Positions 52,150-61,945 of a DNA stretch of 64,000 bases are shown here, piece after piece. The notes under the pieces were generated by a model. It did no database searches. It was not told where the DNA came from and saw nothing but the letters and a program-made list of their open reading frames with translations. This stretch comes from GCA-002712045 sp028112705 (lineage in GTDB: Bacteria; Pseudomonadota; Alphaproteobacteria; Rhodobacterales; Rhodobacteraceae). Within the stretch, counting starts at the first letter, position 1. Each line of letters starts with the position of its first letter. The translations under genes and the position numbers were made by a program. The DNA lies in the NCBI GenBank assembly GCA_028112705.1, contig JAOGYN010000002.1, positions 62,001-126,000 of the forward strand. The letters run 5' to 3'.

Positions 52150-52167
52150 TTACCTTTGGGAAGGTAA
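52150..52167 (+). promoter_or_regulatory. Small hairpin in the rpoB 5' leader
   Basis: TTACCTT (52150-52156) and AAGGTAA (52161-52167) form a 7-base stem with a TGGG loop. The rest of the leader up to the rpoB ATG shows no other clear structure. Confidence 0.4.
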
Positions 52168-52256
52168 GCAAGAATAGAATAGCACTGTTTGAGTGAGCTT
52201 TAGCAAGACCGTGCCCACCGGATTGCAAGAGCGCGCAAATAAAAAGTGAGACTAGC

Positions 52257-55200
52257 ATGGCGCAAAGTTATTCAGGACAAAAAAGAATTCGTAAACATTT
52301 TGGTAAAATCCGCGAAGTGTTGGAAATGCCAAATCTGATACAGATTCAAAAATCTAGCTACGACCTGTTTTTAAATTCTGGAGAAGGGGCTACGCCAACG
52401 GCTGGGGAAGGAATAATGGGTGTTTTTCAATCTGTTTTTCCCATAAAAGATTTTAATGAAACCTCAGTTTTAGAGTTTGTATCTTATGAACTTGAGCATC
52501 CAAAATATGATGTTGAGGAGTGTCAAACAAGAGACATGACGTACGCAGCTCCTTTGAAAGTTAAATTGCGATTAATTGTTTTTGATGTGGACGAAGATAC
52601 AGGTGCTCGATCTGTTAAAGATATTAAAGAGCAAGATGTATTTATGGGTGACATGCCTCTAATGACTCCGACTGGTACTTTTGTTGTCAATGGAACTGAG
52701 CGAGTTATCGTATCACAAATGCACCGTTCTCCTGGAGTGTTTTTTGATCATGATCGTGGGAAAACTCACTCTTCGGGGAAATTATTATATGCATGTAGAG
52801 TTATCCCTTACCGAGGTTCCTGGCTTGACTTTGAGTTTGATGCTAAAGATTTAGTCTTTGCTAGAATTGATAGAAGAAGAAAGTTACCAGTGACCACTGT
52901 TCTTTACAGTTTGGGACTGGATCGGGAAGGCATAATGGATGCCTATTATAATACAGTTATTTATAAAATAAAAAAGAATAAGGGTTGGGTGACGAAGTTT
53001 TTCCCAGATCGATTAGGTGGAACAAGGCCAACATTTGATATTGTTGATGCAAAAAGTGGGAAAGTTATAGCTGAGGCTGGAAAAAAGATCACCCCTCGAG
53101 CAGTAAAAAAATTAGTTGAGGATGGCAAAGTTACAGACATTTTAGTTCCTTTTGATGAGTTGGTAGGTAGGTTTGTAGCCAAAGAAATAATAAATGAGGA
53201 AACTGGAGAAATATGGGTTGAGGCAGGGGATGAATTAACTTGGGAGTTAGATAAGGATCTAGAAGTAAAAGGTGGTACACTTAAGAGATTAATTGATGAG
53301 GGTGTGACTGATATCCCAGTTTTAGATATAGATCATGTTAATGTTGGTCCATATATGCGCAATACCGTTGCAGCAGACAAAAACTGGAATCGTGACACGG
53401 CGTTAATGGATATCTATCGTGTTATGAGACCCGGTGAGCCTCCCACGGTAGATGCTGCATCAGCTTTATTTGAAACTCTATTTTTTGACTCAGAGCGTTA
53501 TGACTTGTCTGCGGTTGGTAGGGTTAAAATGAATATGAGATTAGACTTAGATGCACCGGATACCCATAGAACTCTACGAAAAGAAGATATCGTCGAATGC
53601 ATACGTGCTATTGTTGATTTGCGTGATGGAAGAGGAGAGGTGGACGATATTGATCATCTTGGTAACCGACGGGTTCGATCCGTTGGCGAGCTTATGGAGA
53701 ACCAATATAGAGTAGGCCTTTTGAGAATGGAGCGTGCAATTAAAGAGCGTATGTCATCCGTTGAAATTGATACGGTCATGCCTCAAGATTTGATCAATGC
53801 TAAACCTGCTGCTGCTGCAGTAAGGGAGTTCTTTGGATCGTCTCAGCTTAGCCAGTTTATGGACCAAACGAATCCTTTATCTGAAGTGACGCACAAGCGG
53901 AGATTGTCTGCATTGGGACCGGGTGGCTTGACCCGGGAACGTGCTGGATTTGAAGTTCGTGATGTTCACCCAACGCACTATGGTCGGATGTGTCCAATTG
54001 AGACACCAGAAGGCCCAAATATTGGATTGATAAATTCACTAGCGTCGTTTGCTAGAGTGAATAAGTACGGGTTTATTGAGACACCTTATAGGAAGGTTGT
54101 GGATAGCAAGGTGACAGATGAAGTGATATATATGTCTGCAACTGAGGAAATGAGACATACAATCGCTCAAGCCAATGCCCAATTAGACTCTAATGGGAAG
54201 TTTATAAATGAGTTGGCGTCGACTCGCAAATCTGGAGAATACACTCTTCAAGCACCTGCTAACATCGATTATATTGATGTTAGTCCAAAACAGTTAGTTT
54301 CAGTAGCGGCCTCTTTGATTCCGTTTTTAGAAAATGATGACGCAAATAGGGCTTTAATGGGTTCAAATATGCAACGTCAGGCTGTTCCATTAATGCAAGC
54401 GACAGCTCCATTTGTTGGAACTGGCATTGAGTCTGTGGTAGCGAGAGACTCTGGTGCTGCAATAATGGCTAAGCGTGGTGGAGTAATAGACCAGGTGGAT
54501 GCTACTCGGGTGGTCGTTAGGGTAACAGATGATCTCGAGGTAGGTGATCCAGGCGTGGATATTTATAGTTTACGGAAGTTTCAACGATCAAACCAGAATA
54601 CATGTATTAATCAAAGGCCATTAGTAGCTGTTGGTGACACGGTAATTAAAGGAGAGGTTGTCGCAGATGGGCCGTCTACTGATATGGGCGAACTGGCTTT
54701 AGGTAAGAACGTTCTTGTGGCATTCATGCCATGGAATGGTTATAATTATGAGGACAGTATTTTGATATCTGAAAGGATAGCAAGAGATGATGTTTTTACT
54801 TCTATTCATATAGAAGAATTTGAGGTAGCTGCTCGAGACACTAAACTTGGTCCTGAAGAGATAACGCGTGATATACCTAATGTGGGAGAGGAAGCTCTAC
54901 GTAATCTGGATGAAGCAGGTATAGTTTATATTGGTGCAGAGGTAGAGCCTGGAGATATTTTAGTAGGTAAAATTACTCCAAAAGGTGAGAGCCCAATGAC
55001 GCCAGAAGAAAAACTACTTCGGGCAATTTTTGGCGAAAAAGCATCTGATGTAAGAGACACATCGTTGAGGGTTAAGCCTGGTGATTTTGGAACTATTGTA
55101 GAGGTTAGAGTATTTAATAGACACGGTGTAGAAAAAGATGAGCGGGCTCTTCAAATCGAGCGAGAGGAAGTTGAAACTTTAGCTCGAGATAGAGATGATG

Positions 55201-56393
55201 AAATAGGTATTCTTGATCGAAATATATATGCTCGTCTAAATACATTAGTATTAGGTAAAAAAGTACTAAAAGGTCCTAAAGAAGTGAAAGCTGGATCAAT
55301 AATAGATGATGAGCTTTTAAGTCATATTAGCAAAGGATTGTGGTGGCAGCTAGCCATCGATGACGAGAAATGTGCATTAGAAATTGAGGCATTAAACGGT
55401 CAGTATGAGCTTCAGAAGGATGTGCTAGAAAACCGCTTCCAGGATAAAGTTGAAAAAGTCAGAAGAGGGGACGACTTACCTCCAGGTGTTATGAAAATGG
55501 TTAAGGTTTTTGTTGCGGTGAAGAGAAAACTGCAGCCTGGTGATAAAATGGCAGGACGCCATGGTAACAAAGGTGTGATTTCAAAAGTTGTTCCAATGGA
55601 GGATATGCCATTTTTAGCAGATGGGACTCCAGTTGATTTTTGTTTGAATCCTCTAGGTGTGCCGTCACGAATGAATGTGGGGCAAATACTAGAGACACAT
55701 ATGGGTTGGGCAGCACGAGGACTGGGCGAAAGCATTTCGAATGCTTTGTCTGAGTTTAAGCGTTCTGGCGAAAAGGCTCCTTTAGATCAAGCAATGAAAA
55801 ATGCTTATGGTGAAGAGCTTTTTGATGAGGCCTTTAAACCTATGTCACAAGATCAATTTATCGAGGCAGCATCTAATGTTGTTGATGGGGTGCCAATTGC
55901 TACACCTGTATTTGATGGTGCAAAAGAAAGTGATGTCAACGATGCGTTGGAAAAAGCTGGATTTGATAAGTCTGGCCAATCAATTGTTTTTGATGGAAGG
56001 TCGGGTGAGCAATTTGCTAGACCAGTAACCGTTGGTGTGAAATACTTGCTAAAACTTCATCATCTCGTTGATGATAAAATTCATGCACGTTCAACAGGTC
56101 CATATTCGTTGGTCACACAACAGCCTTTGGGTGGTAAAGCTCAGTTTGGTGGCCAGAGATTTGGTGAGATGGAGGTTTGGGCGTTAGAGGCATATGGCGC
56201 AGCTTACACACTTCAAGAAATGTTAACGATTAAATCTGACGATGTGGCAGGAAGAACAAAAGTATATGAGAGTATAGTAAAGGGTGAAGACAACTTTGAA
56301 GCTGGCATACCAGAAAGTTTCAATGTTTTAGTGAAAGAGGTTCGGGGCCTTGGCCTGAATATGGAACTTCTGGATGCTGTGGAAGAAGAATGA
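52257..56393 (+). CDS. rpoB: DNA-directed RNA polymerase beta subunit
   Basis: 1378-residue beta subunit, normal for alphaproteobacteria. The start QSYSGQKRIRKHFGK and LIQIQKSSYDLFL are typical. The rifampicin-binding cluster is intact: SSQLSQFMDQTNPLSEVTHK followed by RRLSALGPGG, with Thr in place of the E. coli Asn518. The active-site region EDSILISERIARDDVFTSIH and the C-terminal KMAGRHGNKGVISKV and LGGKAQFGGQRFGEMEVWAL are present. It is followed after 50 bases by rpoC. Confidence 0.98.
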   Translation: MAQSYSGQKRIRKHFGKIREVLEMPNLIQIQKSSYDLFLNSGEGATPTAGEGIMGVFQSVFPIKDFNETSVLEFVSYELEHPKYDVEECQTRDMTYAAPLKVKLRLIVFDVDEDTGARSVKDIKEQDVFMGDMPLMTPTGTFVVNGTERVIVSQMHRSPGVFFDHDRGKTHSSGKLLYACRVIPYRGSWLDFEFDAKDLVFARIDRRRKLPVTTVLYSLGLDREGIMDAYYNTVIYKIKKNKGWVTKFFPDRLGGTRPTFDIVDAKSGKVIAEAGKKITPRAVKKLVEDGKVTDILVPFDELVGRFVAKEIINEETGEIWVEAGDELTWELDKDLEVKGGTLKRLIDEGVTDIPVLDIDHVNVGPYMRNTVAADKNWNRDTALMDIYRVMRPGEPPTVDAASALFETLFFDSERYDLSAVGRVKMNMRLDLDAPDTHRTLRKEDIVECIRAIVDLRDGRGEVDDIDHLGNRRVRSVGELMENQYRVGLLRMERAIKERMSSVEIDTVMPQDLINAKPAAAAVREFFGSSQLSQFMDQTNPLSEVTHKRRLSALGPGGLTRERAGFEVRDVHPTHYGRMCPIETPEGPNIGLINSLASFARVNKYGFIETPYRKVVDSKVTDEVIYMSATEEMRHTIAQANAQLDSNGKFINELASTRKSGEYTLQAPANIDYIDVSPKQLVSVAASLIPFLENDDANRALMGSNMQRQAVPLMQATAPFVGTGIESVVARDSGAAIMAKRGGVIDQVDATRVVVRVTDDLEVGDPGVDIYSLRKFQRSNQNTCINQRPLVAVGDTVIKGEVVADGPSTDMGELALGKNVLVAFMPWNGYNYEDSILISERIARDDVFTSIHIEEFEVAARDTKLGPEEITRDIPNVGEEALRNLDEAGIVYIGAEVEPGDILVGKITPKGESPMTPEEKLLRAIFGEKASDVRDTSLRVKPGDFGTIVEVRVFNRHGVEKDERALQIEREEVETLARDRDDEIGILDRNIYARLNTLVLGKKVLKGPKEVKAGSIIDDELLSHISKGLWWQLAIDDEKCALEIEALNGQYELQKDVLENRFQDKVEKVRRGDDLPPGVMKMVKVFVAVKRKLQPGDKMAGRHGNKGVISKVVPMEDMPFLADGTPVDFCLNPLGVPSRMNVGQILETHMGWAARGLGESISNALSEFKRSGEKAPLDQAMKNAYGEELFDEAFKPMSQDQFIEAASNVVDGVPIATPVFDGAKESDVNDALEKAGFDKSGQSIVFDGRSGEQFARPVTVGVKYLLKLHHLVDDKIHARSTGPYSLVTQQPLGGKAQFGGQRFGEMEVWALEAYGAAYTLQEMLTIKSDDVAGRTKVYESIVKGEDNFEAGIPESFNVLVKEVRGLGLNMELLDAVEEE

Positions 56394-56443
56394 TCCACTC
56401 AACAGCAATTAGCTCTCACAAAAAAAAATGTTAGGATAAGAAT

Positions 56444-59400
56444 ATGAACCAGGAAATTACAAATAACCCTTTTAATCCATTAATTAATAAAAAAGCATTT
56501 GATGAGATTAAAATATCTTTGGCATCACCCGAAAGAATCTTATCATGGTCTTTTGGTGAAATAAAAAAACCTGAAACAATAAACTATCGAACATTTAAGC
56601 CCGAGCGTGATGGTCTTTTTTGTGCAAGAATATTTGGCCCAATAAAAGATTACGAATGTCTTTGTGGTAAATATAAACGAATGAAGTACAGAGGCGTGGT
56701 TTGCGAGAAGTGCGGTGTTGAAGTTACATTACAAAAGGTAAGACGTGAACGGATGGGGCATATTGAGTTAGCCGCTCCTTGCGCGCATATTTGGTTTCTG
56801 AAGTCCTTACCCTCGCGCATAGGCTTGATGCTAGATATGACTCTTAGGGACCTAGAGCGCATATTGTATTTCGAAAATTATGTTGTGATTGAGCCTGGTT
56901 TAACAGACTTATCTTATGGTGACTTACTCACTGAAGAAGAGTTTATGGATGCGCAAGATACTTTTGGAATAGATGCATTTACTGCTGGAATTGGTGCAGA
57001 GGCTATTAGAGAAATGTTGAAAAACATTGATTTGGAAGCAGAGGCTGATCAATTAAGGAGTGATCTGGCAGAAGCTACAGGTGAGCTCAAGCCAAAGAAG
57101 ATTATTAAAAGATTAAAAATTGTAGAAAATTTTCTAGAGTCAGGCAATCGACCTGAGTGGATGGTTCTTACAGTTGTTCCAGTAATACCACCAGAGCTGC
57201 GTCCTTTAGTTCCTTTAGATGGGGGGCGTTTTGCCACTTCTGATTTAAATGATTTATATAGAAGGGTGATAAACAGAAATAATCGCTTGAAGCGCTTAAT
57301 TGAATTACGTGCTCCAGATATCATTGTTCGTAATGAAAAACGTATGCTACAAGAGTCAGTTGACGCATTGTTTGATAATGGTCGCCGAGGCAGAGTAATC
57401 ACTGGAGCCAATAAACGTCCACTAAAGTCTCTGTCCGATATGTTGAAGGGAAAGCAAGGTAGATTCAGACAAAACCTCCTTGGTAAAAGAGTTGATTTTT
57501 CGGGGCGTTCCGTAATTGTTACAGGTCCAGAGCTTAAGCTACATCAATGTGGGCTACCCAAGAAAATGGCATTGGAGCTTTTCAAACCGTTTATTTATTC
57601 GAGGCTTGAAGCGAAAGGTCTTTCATCAACTGTAAAACAGGCTAAAAAACTGGTGGAAAAAGAACGTCCTGAAGTGTGGGATATACTTGATGAGGTAATT
57701 AGAGAGCACCCTGTTATGTTGAATAGGGCTCCAACACTTCACCGTTTGGGAATTCAAGCTTTTGAACCAGTTTTGATTGAGGGTAAGGCAATACAGCTTC
57801 ATCCTTTGGTTTGTTCGGCTTTTAATGCTGATTTTGATGGTGACCAAATGGCTGTGCATGTGCCCTTATCTTTGGAGGCACAATTAGAGGCTCGAGTTCT
57901 GATGATGTCAACTAATAACGTGTTATCACCAGCGAACGGGAAGCCAATTATAGTTCCATCACAAGATATGATTTTGGGACTGTATTATATAACGATGATG
58001 CGTGCAGGCATGAAAGGTGAAGACAAAATTTTTGCCGACATAGAGGAAGTTCAGCATGCATTAGATGCGGGTGACGTACATTTACATGCAAAAGTACAAG
58101 TACGGCTGTCTCAAGTAGATGAAGAAGGTAATACTTATCTCGAGAGATTTGAAACAACCCCTGGTCGTGCTCGATTAGGATCACTTTTACCGCTTAATAA
58201 TAAAGCACCATTTAGTTTAGTTAATAGGTTGGTTCGAAAAAAAGAAGTGGGTGAAGTTATTGATACAGTATATCGATACTGTGGGCAGAAGGAGAGTGTT
58301 ATCTTTTGTGATCAAATTATGTCCCTTGGATTTAAAGAAGCTTTCCGTGCTGGTATATCTTTTGGTAAGGATGACATTGTAATACCCGAATCTAAATGGA
58401 CAAACGTAGATGAAACTCGAGGTCAAGTTAAAGGTTTTGAACAGCAGTATATGGATGGACTAATAACCCAGGGTGAAAAATATAATAAAGTAATTGATGC
58501 ATGGTCTAAATGTAATGATAAAGTAACAGACGCGATGATGGGTGCAATTTCAAAGTCTGAGATAGATCCATCGGGAGCAGAAATGGAACCAAATTCTGTT
58601 TATATGATGGCGCATTCTGGAGCGCGTGGATCAGTAACACAAATGAAACAGTTAGGTGGGATGCGTGGTTTAATGGCAAAACCTAACGGCGATATTATTG
58701 AGACTCCAATTATATCTAACTTTAAAGAAGGCTTAACAGTTTTAGAATATTTTAATTCAACACACGGAGCTAGAAAGGGCCTTTCTGATACAGCTTTAAA
58801 AACAGCAAACTCTGGTTATTTGACACGGCGATTGGTCGATGTTGCGCAAGATTGTATAGTTCGCTTGCACGATTGTGGAACTGATGCATCAATCACAGCT
58901 AGTGCGGCTGTGAATGATGGTGAGGTTGTAGCTACTCTTTCAGAAAGAATTCTTGGAAGGGTGACGGCTGAGGATATTATGAAACCGGGGTCTGACGAGG
59001 TGTTGGTATCAAAGAATGAGCTCATTGATGAAAAAATGTCTGATACGATAGAGCGAGAGGGCGTGCAATCAATGAGAATACGTTCAGCGCTCACGTGTGA
59101 GGCTGAAGAGGGTGTTTGCGCTCTCTGTTATGGAAGAGATTTAGCCAGAGGTACCTTAGTCAATTTGGGTGAAGCTGTTGGTATTATCGCTGCTCAGTCA
59201 ATTGGAGAGCCGGGTACGCAATTAACGATGCGAACCTTCCATATTGGTGGTGTTGCGCAAGGTGGACAGCAATCATTTCAAGAAAGTTCCCATGAGGGTA
59301 AAGTAGAATTTAGAGGTTCAAATTTACTGAAAAATGCTGATGGTGCAAATATAGTTATGGGTAGGAATATGCAAATCGCTATAATTGATAATCATGGTGT

Positions 59401-60682
59401 TGAGAGCGTTTCCTTCAAACTTAGCTATGGTTCTCAAGTGCATGTGAAAGACAAGCAAAAAGTAAAACGAGGTGATCGTTTATTTGAGTGGGACCCTTAT
59501 ACGTTACCTATAATAGCGGAAAAAGGTGGTGTTGCCAAATTTTCAGATCTAATAAGTGGGATATCTGTTAGAGATGATATGGACGATGCTACTGGTATAT
59601 CTCAGAAGATTGTTTCTGATTGGCGCTCTGCTCAGCGTGGTGGTGATTTAAAACCAGAAGTAATTATTATTGATAAGAAGGGAGAGACAGTTAGGTTGGA
59701 TAACGGTAACCCCGCCTCTTACACAATGTCAGTTGATGCTATTTTGTCCATTGAAGAGGGTCAAGATATCAAAGCAGGTGATGTAATTGCTCGTATTCCT
59801 CGTGAGGGAGCTAAAACAAAAGATATCACAGGTGGTTTGCCGCGTGTGGCTGAATTGTTTGAGGCTCGTCGACCAAAAGATCACGCCATTATAGCTGAAG
59901 CTGATGGGTATGTTAGATTTGGGAAAGATTATAAAAATAAAAGAAGAATAAGTATTGAGTCATCTGAAGAGGGCGTGGACTCAGTAGAATATATGGTTCC
60001 AAAGGGTAAGCACATTCCTGTAGCAGAGGGTGATTTTATAAAGCGTGGTGAGTATATAATGGATGGCAATCCAGCGCCGCATGATATTTTGCAGGTTATG
60101 GGAATAGAAGCTCTGGCTGACTATTTAATTGATGAGGTCCAAGATGTGTACCGTTTGCAAGGTGTTAAGATTAATGACAAGCATATTGAGGTAATTGTTA
60201 AGCAAATGCTTCAAAAGTGGGAAATACATACGTCTGGTGGAACAACGCTGCTAAAGGGTGAGCATGTAGATAAGGCGGAATTTGACGAAGCTAACGCGAA
60301 GGCTGCGGCTGATGGTAGGGATCCCGCTACGGGCACCCCGATACTGTTGGGGATAACGAAAGCATCATTGTCTACAAGATCATTTATTTCTGCTGCATCT
60401 TTTCAGGAAACCACCAGAGTTTTAACGGAAAGTTCAGTGCAAGGAAAACGAGACAAACTAATTGGGTTAAAAGAAAATGTGATTGTTGGTCGTTTGATAC
60501 CAGCAGGAACTGGTGGAGCAATGTCAAATATTATGAGAGTGGCTCAAACCAGAGATAGAGTCATAATTGATGAACGACAGGCTGAGGCTCAAGAGAATAT
60601 TGCATTGGAATCACCTGACGCTTTTGAAAGTGCTGAAGATATTTTCAAAAAAAGTGAATCAGACCCTTTAATAGAAGCTTAA
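56444..60682 (+). CDS. rpoC: DNA-directed RNA polymerase beta' subunit
   Basis: 1412-residue catalytic subunit. The N-terminal zinc ribbon is visible as CLCGKYKRMKYRGVVCEKCG. The Mg-binding NADFDGDQMAVHVPLS motif lies near residue 463. The bridge helix / trigger loop regions follow, with GARGSVTQMKQLGGMRGLM. The second zinc site uses CEAEEGVCALCYGRD. The C-terminus GITKASLSTRSFISAASFQE is standard. A terminator follows 32 bases after the stop. Confidence 0.98.
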   Translation: MNQEITNNPFNPLINKKAFDEIKISLASPERILSWSFGEIKKPETINYRTFKPERDGLFCARIFGPIKDYECLCGKYKRMKYRGVVCEKCGVEVTLQKVRRERMGHIELAAPCAHIWFLKSLPSRIGLMLDMTLRDLERILYFENYVVIEPGLTDLSYGDLLTEEEFMDAQDTFGIDAFTAGIGAEAIREMLKNIDLEAEADQLRSDLAEATGELKPKKIIKRLKIVENFLESGNRPEWMVLTVVPVIPPELRPLVPLDGGRFATSDLNDLYRRVINRNNRLKRLIELRAPDIIVRNEKRMLQESVDALFDNGRRGRVITGANKRPLKSLSDMLKGKQGRFRQNLLGKRVDFSGRSVIVTGPELKLHQCGLPKKMALELFKPFIYSRLEAKGLSSTVKQAKKLVEKERPEVWDILDEVIREHPVMLNRAPTLHRLGIQAFEPVLIEGKAIQLHPLVCSAFNADFDGDQMAVHVPLSLEAQLEARVLMMSTNNVLSPANGKPIIVPSQDMILGLYYITMMRAGMKGEDKIFADIEEVQHALDAGDVHLHAKVQVRLSQVDEEGNTYLERFETTPGRARLGSLLPLNNKAPFSLVNRLVRKKEVGEVIDTVYRYCGQKESVIFCDQIMSLGFKEAFRAGISFGKDDIVIPESKWTNVDETRGQVKGFEQQYMDGLITQGEKYNKVIDAWSKCNDKVTDAMMGAISKSEIDPSGAEMEPNSVYMMAHSGARGSVTQMKQLGGMRGLMAKPNGDIIETPIISNFKEGLTVLEYFNSTHGARKGLSDTALKTANSGYLTRRLVDVAQDCIVRLHDCGTDASITASAAVNDGEVVATLSERILGRVTAEDIMKPGSDEVLVSKNELIDEKMSDTIEREGVQSMRIRSALTCEAEEGVCALCYGRDLARGTLVNLGEAVGIIAAQSIGEPGTQLTMRTFHIGGVAQGGQQSFQESSHEGKVEFRGSNLLKNADGANIVMGRNMQIAIIDNHGVESVSFKLSYGSQVHVKDKQKVKRGDRLFEWDPYTLPIIAEKGGVAKFSDLISGISVRDDMDDATGISQKIVSDWRSAQRGGDLKPEVIIIDKKGETVRLDNGNPASYTMSVDAILSIEEGQDIKAGDVIARIPREGAKTKDITGGLPRVAELFEARRPKDHAIIAEADGYVRFGKDYKNKRRISIESSEEGVDSVEYMVPKGKHIPVAEGDFIKRGEYIMDGNPAPHDILQVMGIEALADYLIDEVQDVYRLQGVKINDKHIEVIVKQMLQKWEIHTSGGTTLLKGEHVDKAEFDEANAKAAADGRDPATGTPILLGITKASLSTRSFISAASFQETTRVLTESSVQGKRDKLIGLKENVIVGRLIPAGTGGAMSNIMRVAQTRDRVIIDERQAEAQENIALESPDAFESAEDIFKKSESDPLIEA

Positions 60683-60714
60683 ATCAAATTAAAATTTAAG
60701 ACTAAAATTATGTG

Positions 60715-60760
60715 AATTGAGCCCTTAAAAAATATTTAACTTAGGGGCTCAATTATTTTT
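60715..60760 (+). terminator. Rho-independent terminator of the rpoBC operon
   Basis: AATTGAGCCC (60715-60724) pairs with GGGCTCAATT (60745-60754) around a 20-base AT-rich loop, followed by ATTTTT. It closes the rpl-rpoBC transcription unit. The rest of the 387-base gap to rpsL holds a promoter and a leader, and no gene that I can see. Confidence 0.75.
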
Positions 60761-60854
60761 AGAGAGAGAATTACAAAGTTAACCTGTTTTGTGCTGTTTT
60801 ACTTTATCGGTTTGAAATAATTACTTTTTTAACAAATCTTTATGATTGATAGTG

Positions 60855-60883
60855 TTGACAAGCAAACAGAAGAAACATATACG
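60855..60883 (+). promoter_or_regulatory. Strong promoter of the str operon (rpsL-rpsG-fusA)
   Basis: A perfect -35 TTGACA (60855-60860), a 17-base spacer and TATACG (60878-60883). It lies about 190 bases before rpsL, leaving a long leader that could carry autoregulation. This is the best sigma-70 match I found in the window. Confidence 0.65.
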
Positions 60884-61011
60884 CGCGCTACTCCGAAACG
60901 CTTTTTAACGTTTTTGGACAGCCACATTTGGGCGGCCATGATCTAAGCGAATGCTTCGATCCTCTGAAAAAGGTAGTGTATTATGTTTATAGTACGCTGC
61001 TAATCGATTGT

Positions 61012-61029
61012 CTTTCATTTGAATGAAAG
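61012..61029 (+). promoter_or_regulatory. Hairpin in the rpsL leader
   Basis: CTTTCATT (61012-61019) and AATGAAAG (61022-61029) are perfect inverted arms with a TG centre, 40 bases before the rpsL start. It is not followed by a T-run. It may help regulation or stability of the leader. Confidence 0.35.
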
Positions 61030-61069
61030 GCACACTTAAATAGTTACGGGTTACAAACGGGGAACCGGA

Positions 61070-61441
61070 ATGCCAACAATTCAACAGCTTATCCGCAAAC
61101 CGCGGCAGCCAAAAATAAAACGATCAAAATCGATGCACTTGCAATCGTGTCCGCAAAAGCGTGGCGTGTGTACAAGAGTTTACACTACGACACCAAAGAA
61201 ACCGAATTCAGCTATGAGAAAAGTTGCAAAGGTTCGCTTAACTAACGGTTTTGAAGTTATTTCATACATCCCAGGCGAGAGCCATAATCTTCAAGAGCAC
61301 TCAGTGGTATTGATACGTGGCGGTAGGGTAAAAGATCTTCCTGGCGTTCGTTATCATATATTACGCGGTGTTTTAGATACTCAGGGTGTTAAAGACCGAA
61401 AACAAAGGCGTTCGAAGTACGGCGCTAAGCGTCCTAAATAA
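61070..61441 (+). CDS. rpsL: 30S ribosomal protein S12
   Basis: Decoding-centre protein. 123 residues with the universal SCPQKRGVCTRVYTT and TPKKPNSAMRKVAKVRLTNG. The lysines at the streptomycin-resistance sites (KKPNS and GRVKDLPG) are wild type, so no S12-based resistance is expected. Preceded by GGGGAACCGG. First gene of the str operon. Confidence 0.98.
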   Translation: MPTIQQLIRKPRQPKIKRSKSMHLQSCPQKRGVCTRVYTTTPKKPNSAMRKVAKVRLTNGFEVISYIPGESHNLQEHSVVLIRGGRVKDLPGVRYHILRGVLDTQGVKDRKQRRSKYGAKRPK

Positions 61442-61452
61442 GGAGAGGCTAG

Positions 61453-61923
61453 ATGTCACGACGTCATGCAGCAGAAAAACGAGAAATATTACCAGACCCA
61501 AAATTTGGAGATCGTGTGCTATCAAAATTTATGAATAACTTGATGATAGACGGTAAAAAGTCGATAGCCGAAGGTATCGTTTATGGTGCTTTTGAGCGTG
61601 TTGAGGGTAAGTTAAAAAGAGCTCCGGTTGAGGTTTTTCATGAAGCTTTGGAGAATATAAAGCCAAGCGTTGAGGTTAAGTCTCGACGGGTTGGTGGTGC
61701 AACATATCAGGTGCCAGTTGAGGTGAGGCCAGAGCGTCGTGAAGCTTTGGCTATTAGATGGATGATTGGTGCTGCACGAAAGAGAAATGAAAATACAATG
61801 GTGGAGCGCTTAGCCGGCGAGTTAATGGATGCAATTAACAGTCGAGGGACTGCGGTTAAAAAGCGTGAAGACACTCACAAGATGGCAGAAGCAAATAAAG
61901 CTTTCAGCCATTATCGTTGGTAG
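61453..61923 (+). CDS. rpsG: 30S ribosomal protein S7
   Basis: Primary 16S rRNA-binding protein of the small-subunit head. 156 residues: SRRHAAEKREILPDPKFGD, LSKFMNNLMIDGKKSIAEGI, RRVGGATYQVPVEVRPERRE and the C-terminal THKMAEANKAFSHYRW. It follows rpsL by 11 bases with AAGGAGAGG as ribosome-binding site, and fusA follows by 22 bases. Confidence 0.98.
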   Translation: MSRRHAAEKREILPDPKFGDRVLSKFMNNLMIDGKKSIAEGIVYGAFERVEGKLKRAPVEVFHEALENIKPSVEVKSRRVGGATYQVPVEVRPERREALAIRWMIGAARKRNENTMVERLAGELMDAINSRGTAVKKREDTHKMAEANKAFSHYRW

Positions 61924-61945
61924 AGCAGGGATACGGAATAATATT

